DNA from: Branchiostoma floridae
Taxonomy: Eukaryota > Chordata > Leptocardii > Amphioxiformes > Branchiostomatidae
Direction of reading: 5' to 3'
Length of the DNA stretch: 64,000 bases
Assembly: GCF_000003815.2 (NCBI RefSeq)
Contig: NC_049997.1
Span: forward strand, 14,174,067-14,238,066
Below are positions 25,201 to 40,200 of this stretch, in pieces. A program made the translations under genes and the position numbers. Under the pieces are notes generated by a model. That model had not been told where the DNA came from. It did not search any database and was given only the letters and a program-made list of their open reading frames with translations. How positions within the stretch are numbered: the first letter of the stretch is position 1; each line of letters starts with the position of its first letter.

Positions 25201-28200
25201 CATTGTCCAAGGACAGAAAAGGGCTATTTGAAACAAAGTCTTAGAGTTAAACCATAATTGTTCATGACAGCTGCTTACCTATTGAAAATATAGAGATCTA
25301 CTGACAATCATGTGCTTTTCTGTATTACAGACAGAAGATACTATCTCAGTATTCGTGCATTCAACAACGTTGCCCACGGAGGAACCATGTCGCTCACAGT
25401 CTGCCACACATCTCCCTACGGCATTGACAACACCCCGCCAGTATTCCATGGTCTCACTGGAGTCGAATTTGACATTGACACAAATGACCTTCAGATTTCC
25501 TACAATGCAAGGTATGTTGACAACACTTTGTTATTTTGAAGTAGAACATGATGATGCCTTTTAAATTTATACCAGAATGCTACACAATAAGAATTATGGC
25601 AGGGATTCATATCTATAATAATTATCATTGTCATTATAGTTTACTATCAGATTAGGAAAACTATCATGTAAATATATTGTCTTTTGTCTTCAGGTTGCAT
25701 AGAAGTGTCTTATGAAGATGTGTCTTAAGCTTGCATAGAGGTGTCTTATGGGTGCATAGTGGGGGTGCCTAAAGGTTTCAGATGGCTTTATAGCCTGAGG
25801 TGTCTTATGGCCATGTAGAGATGTCTTATGGTTTTGAATAGGTGTCTTATGGCCAGATTATGTAATGTATTCTATGGTTATGTATAATTACTAAGCTCTG
25901 AGGTTTTGTATGATCGTGTGTAACTTAGAGACAGAACAAACACAAAGTTATTGCAAGACTCAGGTCCATAAAAAATTGTCAACACCATAAGAAGCCTTTG
26001 TTGTGTCTGTCCATAGTGATGAACAGTCGGCTGTTGTGGAGGCGGACATCGGACTGGGCCTCACCAAGTTTGATGTCTTGGTGATGAACTGGGAACGCCA
26101 CAACCACACCGGCACCATCGAGATCAACCCGACCATCGAAGACGGAGTTCCCGCGTGGCCTAAGATAAGGGCAGTTAATGGAGGTCAGAACAGAAGCTTT
26201 TACAGAACTGCATGAAATCCAATCTTTAGTCTTAAAGCATGCAATAAAGATTAATCATCGAGGATGAAAAATGCAATCTTTATGTATGTTTTAAGGTATG
26301 CTGTAAGAGTGCATTTTGTTCAGTGCAGTTTATTTGGGAATTGGATGTTCATGCTATAGTTATTGCATTCTATATGAAACTTAACATGCAACTGGTACAT
26401 GGCAAAGGAAATTTCTGTGTGAATAGTGAAATACATTGTATTTGCAGTGGTTTTATGGTTTACTTCATAGTTTTTTGTAGTAACAACATTTTGTCATGTA
26501 TCATGAAATTTATTCTGATTTCAACTGGGATTAAACTTACTTTTATTTCGGTTTTTGCCCTATAGTATACCTGATGACAGTGGGTACAGCTGATGTGCCT
26601 ATAGTCATTGACGGGTCTGCACCCATTGGTGGAGATGTTTTTGATGGGAGTGATTATGGAGAAGATCTAGACTGGACATCAGAGCTGAATGAGGTGAGAA
26701 TATTTTCAGTTACAATGCCTAAAACATGCATACAAGTAGATGTCATAGTAGATACCAGGTGCTTCTGACCTGTGGGTTAACACTCTATAGATTGAGGACG
26801 CAGAAGCCAACGTTTTCAATCCATCTGACACTGGTTAAGCAGGAATTGTCTTAGAAAGGTGAAAGTTATACAATGTCAAGTACAATTTCCAAAATGGCCT
26901 TTTTTAAAAATCTTTATGAGACATTCTCCAAGCATGTCCTATTGGTTGTTTGTCTTTGTAAGATTACTCGGAACTACTGTCTTCTACTACTACGTTTATT
27001 TAGTTTCTAAGTTTATTTTTTTGAGGACTTACTAATTTTCTTTTCAGTCATTTTGAAAATGTCTCAATAAAACAGCTTTATAAGTAGCTATTGTACTAGA
27101 CAATTGATGGGGCTCTTCACCCATTCTCCAAAGGTAGCCACACCACCATCACAGTTGGTTGAATCTCACAATGATGTCAACGAGCTTTGTTTAATTTTAC
27201 CTGCTTGACTCTTCCAGGTGTGTGCTAACTGGAAGGACTTCTATGATCCCGAATCCGGACTGAAGATCTACTGGTGGGGTGTCGGCACCACCCCAGGTGA
27301 AACTGATCTGATGGCCTTCGAGTCCGTCGACACGAGGACCCACCAAGCCTGTGCCAACCTTGCCACACCACTGGTGCACATGTCTAAGTACTACACCACA
27401 GTAGTGGCCGTCCATGGAGGATACAGGGGAATGAACGTCTCAGTAACAAGCAATGGCTGTAAGTTCTGATGGTTAATATACTTTAGGGAATCTTAAAAAG
27501 AAAATGGCAGTTTGTCTTTTGGGAAAGCTTGTATACAGTTATATGAAGGTACACCTCTTTGTTGTACTACATGCAATCATACTTTGTATTTGGTTGTCAA
27601 AAATATTCTTGAAACTGAACTGGAAACCAAAGTTTATGAAATCAGGCCCACCACTACTTGTATATGCTCCATCATCCTTATCTTTTGACACTCCCTAAGT
27701 CTAACTTGAAACCATACTTAAACCCTAATCCTGACATAGGATTGTGAAAACATAGGGGGTCAGAACATAGGGCACATCAGAACATATTTAATGTCATGGC
27801 TATGCCTGTGAATGGTTTTCATGGTCACTGCTCAAATTTTGCCTTTACAACTTGAGCACACATTGAAGTGTATGATGTTACATATGACTTTGTACAAAAA
27901 TATCTATTTTTCTCAGATGTTGTGTAATGTTTTATTTGACAACCTTTTAAAGCCAATTTTGAGTAATTAGATTCAACAAGTAGAACCGTGTATGCTTGCC
28001 TCATATTTTGTCTGACAAATATTAACTTATCAAATGATGTTGCAATGTTTCAGCCCAAGTGGACTTGACTCCACCAGAATCTGGTTGGTTTGTTGATGGA
28101 AACAGTGAGGAAACAGATGGTAATGGTGTTCCCATTGACCTTGAGTTCACCTCCGAGCCTGCAAGAGTCGACGCCCAATGGGGAGACTTCTTAGACCCAG

Positions 28201-31200
28201 AGTCTGGCGTTGACGAGTTTACGCTGTCCATCTATAGGAGGCAACTTAATGGGTAAGCATAATCGTGATGATTTAATGCTTCTATGTTCAATTATTCCTA
28301 ACACAGACTGGTGACAGAGTAAGCTCTAAAATGTAGTTGCACCTAAAAGCTTTCAATCAGTCCTCTGATCCTTGTCAAGTTGAAATAACCCAAAGACTAT
28401 ATCTTGCGGCCTAAATAGAAGTATGACGACAGTAAAAGCAGCATGTATGTTTAAATCTAATATTTGATAGTTGAATGAATTCAAATTAGTTGAATGATGA
28501 TGATTTAACAATTTTATCTTTCAGTGATGGCATATATGGAGATGACCAGCTCATGCATGGCCCTGATGACATTGACAAGAGCCAACGAGCTGCCAACTTC
28601 TTCCACTTCCACCTCATTCATGGTAACATTCTAGCAGCCTTTACATTGTATGTCTGAATTAGAATGCCAAATGGACACCAGCAATTATGCATAACATGTC
28701 AAAGACACAGTTGTATTGTGGTGTATTCTATTGTTGGGCAAACTTGTGTTCTCATTGAAACCTTAATGTAATCATAATGCCAAAGATAAATTCTGAAATC
28801 TAACAACAGACTCTGGTAAAATTGACAGATTGCCATCTTTAACCTTACATATGATTGTATTTTGTCATCATTGTTATATGCACTGTTAGCAAACTATTTT
28901 TCCAATCCAATTGATATTGATATCAGAAATATTTCTAAAGATGTCTACTTTGGACCTTTTCCTGCTAAAACTCCTCATCTTTGTGTACAAATGTAGGTGA
29001 TGTTGTCTGGAGCAAACTCACAGCCATCAATGTTGCTGGAGGTGTGACGGAGGCGTTGACTGATGGCTTCATCGTGGACCTGACTCCTCCTGTGTTTGAC
29101 TACCTGGTGGACATCTGGGACGGGGATTCCACAACAGATACAGACAGGGACTTCCAGGTTACTTAATCTCTTTCTCTCCCTCTCTCTCTCTATCTGGTTT
29201 AGCGTCTGTTGTTCCCCGTCTTGCAAGGGTTGGATGTTGTGGGATGTCGTTTATGATTCAGGTCTGATTGCTGACCTCCAGAAGATCAGACAAAAACAAC
29301 ATCTAAACTAAAAGGATTTAAAGCGGGGATTTCAAGACTGGATGCCATTCTTGACACCAACTACATTTGTTATGACCTGCAGAGCCTGCAGCTGGCTGGG
29401 TTTCTTGAGTCTTCTAGGATTTGCCATTTTCTTGGGCTCAGATTTGTGTACATTGACAATGCAAACTTTCAAATTTTGTAAAATGTTAGAAATCGTAATA
29501 ATTTTTGTAGTTGTCAGGTTTCACTGTAATTAAATTACATGTATGTTATGTCTCATACAACATTATAGACGAACCAAGATTCATTTTCATCGGGCTGGGG
29601 TTTCCTTGACAATGAGTCTGGACTGGACCACTTCAAGATGGCCATCTTTGAGACCCTACATGGTACCAAACAGCAGATCTTCCCAGGTGCTTACTTATTG
29701 TTGAATTTTATGGTTACACTAATTAACCCTTAAGCTGTTTTTGTCCATTTTATATCATGGTAGTATCTCTATAAAACAATATTTTTGTATCACAAATTAC
29801 CAAAATCCTGTACAGTGCCATATCACAAAATGCTGTTGGAAAATTCCATATTTTGTAAGCAGAGAAAGCAGCATGTACCATTTTTATGACTCGGCCGGGG
29901 ATCAAACTCACGACCTACTGAATTAAAGGCAAACACTCTACTCACTCGGCCATTGCACTGGTTTACTTACATGTATGCATCTAGTCTTGCAATATGAACA
30001 AAAACAAAAATCTTACCGTCCTACCTAGATGACACCTGGGAGTTGCTCTACCCTGCAACCCTTGACCATCACAAGGTGAGTGGTCTGAGCCTGAGCGCGG
30101 GAGCCCTGTACCAGACCAGGGTGGCGGCCGTCAACAGGGCGCTGCTCTCTGCCGCTTATGACACCGATGGAGCCATTGTCGACCCATCACCACCTGTGGT
30201 GAGTATAATTTATGTAATGTACCTGCTGATATGTGAAAGTCATATAGATTAAAACCTGTAATCACAATAAGCCAGTTCACATATTAAACTGCACATGCAC
30301 AGTGTAATACAGTGTGAGTAACATGGCAAAATTGACAGGCCCCTGAGACATAAACAAAGCATGACATGTATGAAGCATGGTCTAGACGAAAGTGAGAAAG
30401 ACTCCGACCTTCATCTTTGATCTTGCACATGCACAATTCACGCTTTGAACTGCCTTATAATTAAGCCTTAGTTTCCATAGTTAAGTGCATAAAACTCCTA
30501 GAACACGTAGAGGAAGTAAAGTAAGTTACGTTACAGTTGTGAAAGAAAATCTGATACACGTATCAACTTTCTGATAGTATGATATATAAGGCCCAAATGT
30601 TTCTTTGAATTTTTGGATAATGTGGAGTGTCTGTTTTTCAAAGGTGTATTGTGTCTCAAGACATTTCCCTTTGTTTCCACAGATCCTGTATGTGCGTGTG
30701 GGAGTACTGGATGGAAGTGAGGAGGAGAAGATAGATGGTTATGTGTGGCAGGCTGACCCTGAGGGCATCCAAGCCTCCTGGAAAGCTCTGGATCCAGAGA
30801 GTCAGATCAAGGACTATTGGGTGTGCATTGGCACAAGTTCTGGTGAGCTATCACTCTTTCTTTAGAATAACCACAGAATCGTAAGCTATTAACCAGGGTA
30901 TTCTCTGATAGCAGTTTGCTCCAACATTCATTATACGCTAAATACAGTCACTTCCCACTCCGACTTTTTTCTCTGCTATTCTGTCTGAGAGCAATGACAT
31001 ATGAAAATATGAAACATCTTGAATTGTCCAAACTTTGGACGAGGGCACTGATTGGTCCCTATGCATGAGCAAATTATTGGGTTCAAGTGCTATTTCTAAC
31101 AGACATTCCAACACCCTGATGCATATTCCATCCTTCTTCATGATCAGCTGTTAACAATTTGAAGTTTGCTCCAGGGCATACATGTAAGTCAGCATGCCAA

Positions 31201-34200
31201 ATCACTTGCGAGATGGGGAGCAACAGACAATAAACTGGATAGTGAGTCTGTGTGATTCTACTGTTCCCTGAAGCATTATACTAATCATTTACCTCTCTGA
31301 TTTGTTCTTCCAGGGTCATGCAATGTACTTGACTACCAGAACATGGGCTCAGAAGAAGCAGGTTACATCAATGGTCTCAGCCTCACCCTGACGGACTGGA
31401 ACAGCAAGACTCCTGTGTACTACGTCACAGTGAAGGCCAGGAATGGCGCCAACTCCTTCTCCGACACCACCACGTCTACTCCCGTCTTTGTCGTGGACAG
31501 GGACAAGGCTGGTTACATCACAGATGGAGCAGAGGAGGGTGTCGACATAGACTATCAGAAGGATGACATCACTCTCATGGCACACTTTTCAGGTTTGTAA
31601 CTGGGATATATAAACAGTGTAAGGTATTTTCATTACATGGATGTTCAAAGTTTCCCTCCTGCTCTTATTTTCATCTTTTAAAAGGGACATCCTTGGTCCT
31701 GTGTATGGGAAAGCCTCGGGGGTTAAACTACCACACATTTCATTTTGATGGCAACTGCCATTAAATAACATTATGTCATACATGTAATGCAAATACGTTC
31801 CATACGGGTGTTCCGGACCGGGCTATAACTTCCGTATCGCACAGGTTCAAAAGGCCTGCGGTCGGGCTGGTACCTTGGGTGATACGGAATACACCGTGTT
31901 GTAGTCTATATTTATCAAGCACACTCAAACTACATTGTGCTTCATGTCCGAAGAGCTTTTCCTTTGTGTAGTATGTAATTTCACTTTTGGTAATCCCTCC
32001 TTTGCATTGTTGTTGATAGATTCTCTTTTCCCGATTGGGAGAAAGCTAGGTCAAACTTAACATGTTCCGTTAGATCAATACATTAAAGGAAAAATTCTCA
32101 GCAAAAGAACACCTTTTCTACACAAAAACAACTCACGTTTCTTGGTAATAGTAATCTTTAACCTTTCCAAGCACAATAATGGTTGACTTATTTCATTTTT
32201 TTTTCATTCCTGTAGGTTTTGAGAGCCAGTTGAATGGTATAGCTCACTACCTGTGGGCTGTGGGTACCTCCAGTGGTGAGGATGATGTCCAACCCTTCCT
32301 GTCTGCTGGGATCATTCTTAAACCTGAGGACCAAGTCAGGGGTGGAGGTCAGCCATGTTTTTTTTTTTTCATTCATTGTGTAAGAACTTAAAAGACACTA
32401 GTAAAAAAGTCTAGTAAAACTCAATAGTGTATCTATTACAATCGATAGTGATGATTGGTGTGCCCTGGCAATATAAACTTCCTTCACTTTTGACTAGTTG
32501 CTGAGATCACATGTTTGTAAAGAGCCTCCTGTTGATTGGTCAAACATGAAGGAGGCTCATGTATTACTGACAACTGTATTTCTTCACATTGATAGAATTC
32601 AGTTTAGCCAACAATCAATTTATTATTAACAGCTCAATAGCTAATGATTTGATTGTTTCCTAACATATAAGATTATTAATTTCCATGGTAATGGAAATCA
32701 CTATTTACTAAGTAAAACCCCTGCAGTGATTAAAGTACTTGTCCTTGGTGCTGATTTTTGTAGTGTTGAGTTTCTTTAAATGTCACTATGACTAGTATGG
32801 TTTAGTAGGAAAATTTACAATTCTTAAGACTAAAAACCACTGACGCAGATTAACTATCATGCTTAAGATATTTTTGATCACACTATTTGATGCTATTATT
32901 CTTAACTAATGTTTGTGACAGGTCTGGGTGGTAGTGGGAAAGCAAGAGCTATCCTCTCCCTTGCCTGTGGCACTGCGTATTATGTGACCATCCGTGCAGT
33001 CACTGGGGCCGGGGACATTCTGGAGTCCTACTCTGATGGCGTCACTGTGGTCTGCAGTAGGCCAGTGGTCGACATCACACGTATCGGTGTAGATCTCTCT
33101 GGTGGTAATACGGTAAGTTGGATTTTGTTTACTGTTTTCATAGTAAGTCCTCATCACAATCATGAATAATGTGCTCTCTCTTGCAGTGCCTTTGGTACTA
33201 CAGTTTTGACCATCTTTCCCCTCCTACTGCAAAAAAACAAACAAACAATCAAAGAAGCTGTAATTATTACTGTTATTGGACGAGCCGGTTACTGCATCTT
33301 TGCAGTCAGGGGCTGAATTGCAAGGAGCATACAATTGACAGGGATAATCTAAAGGGTCCATAATGGCAGCTTGTACCCAGCACCAACGTGACTTCAATAT
33401 GACAGTAATTGCCCCACCTGCAACCATTGGACTGTACGGATATGAACCACTCACACTGTGGAGGGTCCCTACTCTTTTCTATAAGTGTGGTGGGTTCTCT
33501 GACGTGATTCTCCTGAAATGCAGGATCCTCTTTTCAATGTCCTATCTTAGAGACAGTCCTAACCTAGGCTAGGCGATCTCTGCATATAGACTAAACTAAT
33601 CTAATTAACTAAGTAACCAATCCCGTTTTACCTACTTTTTAGGCTGTAGCAGCAGGTGAAACAACCTACAGACAGGATAAGGATGCCCTGAGTGCTGCTT
33701 GGGAAGTCAGTGATGCCACCTGCCCGGTTACATCCGGCTGGTACCAGTTTGGTACTGTTCCATCCGGTTCCAGCATCCGGTCACCAACCAGCTACGATCC
33801 AAGCTATGGGAACAAGGCAGCCATCACACCAGTTGGTGCAGGTCAGAAAATGTTGCATTGAGTTTTGTTTCCTTGTTTACTTTTACCTGATTTTACTGAG
33901 AATGTCGTAGCCTAAAATGGCTGAGTGGCTAGGCTAACATGAGACTGAGAGGTCACAGGTTCAATTCCTGGTATTGAGGGCTATACATTTAAGTTGACCC
34001 ATGGAAAAGGCACTTGACAAGAATTTCCTCACTATATCCAGGTGTGAAAATGGGTACCCGAATTGTAAGCGCTCCACTCTATATCTTGTCGTCGGAGCCT
34101 CAGCCGGGGTACTAGGTTTACAAAGAAGTAATAACCGAACTCACCTTGGATTCTTCACACAGATGTAAGACGCAGACACAAACCTGAACGTTTTAAAGTT

Positions 34201-37200
34201 ATATTGTACATAGAGTTAGTAAAAGTACAGAAGCCGCCGTACTGAGTTTGAAAGTCCTATTTCTGTCCCTATTCCATCTGTAGTTGTAAATCCTCTTGAA
34301 TCAGAGTCCGCAGTAAGTTCTTGATCGAATCTGCAGTGAATTCTTAGCCAAATCCGCAATGAGTTCTTTGCCGTAAAACATAGTTTGGTCACCCACGTAC
34401 CCGACCAAGTCTGTCCATATGTCTTGGACCTTTGTCCTCCTGTTCCTGGAATCTTCCTTTCCAGGCCTAATTGATCCTTCTTGAAATTCCTGAAGTCTTC
34501 ACCCCAAGCCTAAGTATCCTAAGTCTCCTGGAAGTTCCTTTTCCAGGCCTCTGATCCTTCTTCTTCTTGGAGTATGTTTGTCTCCAAGCCTAGATTTCCT
34601 GGAGAAATGATCTCCAGGCCCAATTTTGACCTTCGTCTTTCTTCTGCAATGGCTTCCTTCTGTCCCAAATTCCAGCCGCCCCCGGGCTAGCCTTGCTGGG
34701 GTCTCCCGTGGGTACCAGTGGCGGGAAATAACTTTGGCGGGAAACTTATTCTAATCTAAACTAAAGGCGGCAAATTCAAAACTGTAAGTTGGCGCTTACA
34801 CGAATTTCAGTTGGGGAAGTAAAAGGTTGTAGATGAGCTCCACCTTTATAAACCGAGCCCTGGACACAGTAGATTAACAACCACTGCCCCTACAGAGGAG
34901 CTACAAAGGCTATATAACCCTCACCTGTAGCTAGAGTGTTTAGCAAATCTTATGGATGGTATACTGGTAAAATAGTTACAAGGCCAAATCTCAAGAGAAG
35001 GCTGTTTTCATTGTTAATGTGCATGGTGGTGAAAATCTCTTGTTTGTGATAACGGTACATGTCCATGGTGCTGATTGATGTAATGTTGGGTTATCCAATA
35101 TCTTTACTCTGAAAGTCATCATCATTGATAAGGTTTGGTAGAAAATTTGCAGTGCTTGATACAATTTTTTAAATTCTATCCCTTTTTTCACATTACAGGT
35201 ATGCCCAACATCCTGACAGTCTCTGCAGAAAACGCAGCAGGCATCAGTGGCTTCTCCATCAGCAGTAGTGTCATCATTGATGAGACTCCTCCAGACATTG
35301 GAACTGTGACCTGTCCTGAGTACCTACCCGGTGGTAAGCTAGGCTAACAGCTCTTTGAACATGCAATGTATATGGTATGTCGTGGAAAAGTTTTTGGCTG
35401 GCATAATAGAAAACAATGCAGTGAAACCTGTACTAGTAACCACCTCTACATACATCTAGGTTTCCCCTGGCCATTTTCCATTTTATAGATTAAGTGCTAT
35501 GACCAGCTTTTTCCTTTGTGGCATAAAGACCACCTTATAGCTATAGCTTATACACATTTGTAAAAAATTGGAAATGTGAAGTGAAAACTCACAAATACAC
35601 AAGTTTGATGGGCATGTATCTATTCTCTTTAAATTCTTCATAAAGGTTTCAGTAACCTGAAGATGTTCTTGAAAGTTTTATATTTTCCATTATTTTTGCT
35701 TTTAGCTTCCACGGAGATCTATTGCACCTGGGCTTTCTTTCTTGAGTTGGAGAGCAGGATAGACAGATTTGAGGTGAGGATTGGTACAATGGAAGGCAAG
35801 GATGACACCATGGGTGCAGTGACGCTTGAGGGCAGTAGGTCTGACTACAGAGCCACAGGTAACAACATTATGTACAGATACATTAATGTATCGTGCTATT
35901 GGCATGATCCACTCACATATAACTGTTGACATGTTATGGTACATTTGTCTACCTGGTGGCCAGACATATCCAGGATGAAACAAATTAAGTTGACATGTTT
36001 CAGAAAAGGAAGTTTATAGAAGGTGGATCCTTTACATTTTCAACATACAAATGTATTGTAGGATTTCCAAGCAAAAGTGGTGTATAGTGCCGCATTAGAA
36101 ATGTGCTGTATTACTGCTGTATTAGTGCCTACTGCCATGGTTATTTAACAGTTACTGTCACAGGAACAATTATTGAAGTTGAAGTACATGTACCAATTCC
36201 TCAGCTGTAAAATCCATGCGTACTGTTACCTGTAATTGATAAAAACAGCAGACTGGATGATAAAACCTTTATTCATCGATAGCACATTTTCTCTCCTTTT
36301 CATCACGCAATGAAGGGCTCATCCTGGATGACACGCACCAGTACTATGTCACAGTGACAGCTTACAACAGCGTAGGTCTGAAGACAGATGCCTACTCCGG
36401 TAGCATTGTTGTCGATGCCTCTCCACCAGTGACTGGAGTTGTAGTGGAGCTTTCTGATCTCAACACTGTCAGCTTCAGTACTGAAGCCAGCCCTGTGTCA
36501 AACTGCACTGGAGATGGTGAGGCTGTATTATTTGCTTGTAATAATTGCTTAATATACAATGTTAGGTGCACTTGTTGAAGAATCTGACAGATCAAAATGT
36601 TTTTAAAAAGCCACAGTTTTAGGGCAAATTTTCACCAGAGGTTTAATTCGAATTGTTCCATCGTACAATGATATTCACAGTAATGCTGTGTTGAATGTCT
36701 TGAAATATGTGCAATTCAGACTGTGTCTTGCATTGTTAGCTTTTGCACTGCTAAAGAGTTTTAGGTAGCCTACCAAAAACTGAGGAACTTCTTTTTGTTT
36801 TGCTTTCTCATTACTTACCAATGCTGGGAATGATGCAAGTTCTTTCACATGTTCAATTTTAGATTATTTGTTGTTTCTGTGTCTCAAAGACTGACTTGTT
36901 TTCTTTTTTTCTCTCTCCAGAATGTACTTTGGCAAAGGATGCACTCTGCCAGAAGTCTCTCACACAAGTGACTGCGGAATGGACCCCCTTCAGTGATCCG
37001 GATTCTTCCATTGACAAGTAAGGACAATCCAGTCTTTATTATCTTCTACATGTATCTTTCTTCTTTGTTGTCTCTTCTGAATCAGTTTCTCTACTCTCCT
37101 TGGCATGTTGACATTCTACATTGTCTTACATAACATGCCTGTAGAAGAGAATGAAAACAAAGCAGTTATGCAAAATATAGTGCCTTCAAAGATTTGTACT

Positions 37201-40200
37201 GTAACAATATATTGCTAGGTCCCCTTTGTCTGCGGGTAACCTATATCAGCTGTTTTTTAAAAACAGGGTATTCAGGTACACAAAGTCAATGGATGAAGGT
37301 TTCAAATTGCATTATTTTCAAAATAATGTGTTTATTTTGAATACTCTTTCTTGAAAACAACAGATATAGGTTACCCCGCAGATAAAGGTTAACTTAATTG
37401 TGATAGGATGAGCAGACATCCTGTGTAATTGTATGTGATGCACCGCCGTACCCTGAATGGTTAAGTCGGGATGACATCACGTGATTTGATACGTTATCAC
37501 TTGATTTATTTGGATCATTCCATGACCTTTCCTTACGAATTGTACAACTTTGCTTCAACGGTTTCTTTGTCTTCAACTTAGCAAAAACATTTTAAAACTT
37601 GCAACTGCCAACTCCCCAGGTTCAAGAAATTGATTAACAAACAATAGACAATTATGTTAACATATTAGGTCTCCTGCAAGTGTTCAGTCCTTGTTCTGAC
37701 GTCTCTATAACCTACACTTCTTGATACCATATAGGATGGAGCTTGCCATAGGCAGCACACCAGGAGCAGGTGATGTGAGGAAGTACAGGGAGGTAGAGGT
37801 GAACCCCAGCGGACCCATCTCTATTGAAGGGCTGGATCTCACTGAGGTTTCACAGGTGTGAACTCAATCTGTTTTTGTCAGAAAATATGTGGAACTCATA
37901 ACCACCAGTTAAGTATGAGCGTTCTTACTACTGAGTAGATAGCTTTAACAATGCTCACATTTGCTCAGATTTGCAAATGTTTGGTGTGACAGGTTATTCT
38001 GTTTGATGTAACCAGCTGCTATTGTGCCACATGCCTGCATAGCTGTTTTGTTATTCCAAAAGGCAGTTATGCTGGCTGTACGGATATAAAATGTAGACTT
38101 TTTAATAACAGTACTTGATATATAGTAGTTTCATGCAGCATTAGAGTAGCAGTAAAATTTCTCATCTGCCATTATTTTATTTATTAGTAATTTTTCTATC
38201 TGCAAATTTGGAATATGGTACTGAAATACCATCCAAGGTGAAAGTTCAAAACACAGTCTCACACACTACTGTTGTTTTCAGGTGTTTGTTGCAGTAAAGG
38301 CTTACAACAAGGCAGGCTTGACTACAGTAGCCATCTCCAATGGTGTATACATCAGTAAGGACTCCAGAGGTTTGGTATATGATGGAGAGAATGCTGGACA
38401 AGACCTGTAAGTGTTCAAGTTCTCAATCTTGACTAAGATGTGAAATATTCAGTATAATCAGTATATTTTTATTGTAGATATAGTTACTATGCAAGATGCT
38501 GGGAAAGGTTATGAAATAGATAGAACATCAAAGGCTGAGAAGATGGCATACTGTAAATTCATTTATATTTTGGGGGATTTAAGTTTGCTGTAGGTGGTGT
38601 TCACTATGGAATACAAGACACTGAACATGTTTACAGTGTCATGATTTTGCAGTGGAGAGGTCACCATAAAAACTGCAGAAATAGAACCATGGTGGAAATA
38701 TCTAGATATGCAGTATTTCTCTTCAGTAGATGTACTTCATGGCCCTTATCCTAATACATTGGCCAATTACATTGAACCATTGGATTGGGCCATTACAATG
38801 GACCATGAATGAAAGAAAACATTTGAATTCTTTAATTGCAGAGAGTACCAGACATCCTTGAACACTTTGTATGCGAGCTGGGACTTCAGTGGAGACCCCT
38901 GTCCTATCGCAAACTACGAGTGGGCGATCACCAGGGTGGATGAAACAGTCGTACAGGACTTCACAGATGTCGATGGTAAGCTGCTTTTTTCATGGGGTAT
39001 GATTCCAGACCAAGATTTGGCAAAAGTTACAATTTAGTTTACACTCAGGCACATGTAGTCAAGAGGCTTCCTTTTCTTTCTTCTTTTCTTTCTACTTTGC
39101 ATATGTTTTGTTGACATTCCATTTTTGATCTTGACTTTGACTGGAGATGCAAGAACTTCTTGTTACATTTCTCAATGAAATTAGAATAGCAATGTAACAA
39201 AATCATTATTTGAATTCTGTTGATAGATGAGTTGAACTGTATGTTAGGCGTGTGGTCAGATAGACTGACAAAACATTTCTGAATCATAACTTAAGACCAA
39301 GACCATAACTTCCAGACCAAGAAAGGAAGCAACAAAACAAACAGTGCACAATATCTACATCCGTGCCTTAAGACAGTATCAATTCTGCTATATATATATA
39401 TATATATATATAGTTAACATAGTTAACCAAATGTGTTCTTACAGTGAACACCTGGAGCTCCAATGACAACCTGCAAATGACAGACGGGGAGACCTACTAC
39501 GTCACAGTGAAGGCAACCAACATACAGAACATCACGAGGATCGAACGGTCCAATGGTGAGTACCATGCATCTTTAGTTACGTACCATTCTAATCCCTGAT
39601 AGGTATATCTACCTAATAGATGAACAGCTTCTTCAAATCCTGTTAAAAACCGGTGTTACCTATTGACAACCTTTCATACGAATTTGTTGATCGAAACAAT
39701 TGTCCTTCAGCTTGACGTGTTAGTAGGCTCATTTTATTGCTTAGTGACACCAGCTTTAAGGCTATTCAATCTTTTAACTATCATTTTAAGATTGTCTAAT
39801 ACTCCATTATTCACCTATAGACAACTGCATGGTATTTAACACAATGTTTTTCTGTAGGAATAACTGTCCAGAGAGAGCCACTCATCCCAGGACTTGTGCG
39901 GGATGGACCAGTTCCTGGATATGACCTCAACTTCCAGATAGCGGATGACGAAATCTCGGCCAACTACGACGGCTTTGGCGTGGACCGCAGCAGCATCAAC
40001 GCTGTGTCCTCTGGTAAGAAGACTTATTTCAATGGGGAAAAAAAACAGTTGTATGATTTTGTAAAATTGTTCATTTTGTAAAACATTACATTGGAAAGTT
40101 TCTTGAAAAATGTTCATTTTGTAAAATGTTACATTGAAAAGTTACATTGAAAATGATCTCCAAAATATCATGGGCAAAAATCTGTGTTCCTTTGACACTT

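Noticed and set aside
31800-31910. GC-rich patch with weakly inverted ends (tacgggtgttccgg... / ...gatacggaatacaccg) considered as a MITE.
   Set aside because: Pairing is too interrupted to define ends. Left as an unclassified note.
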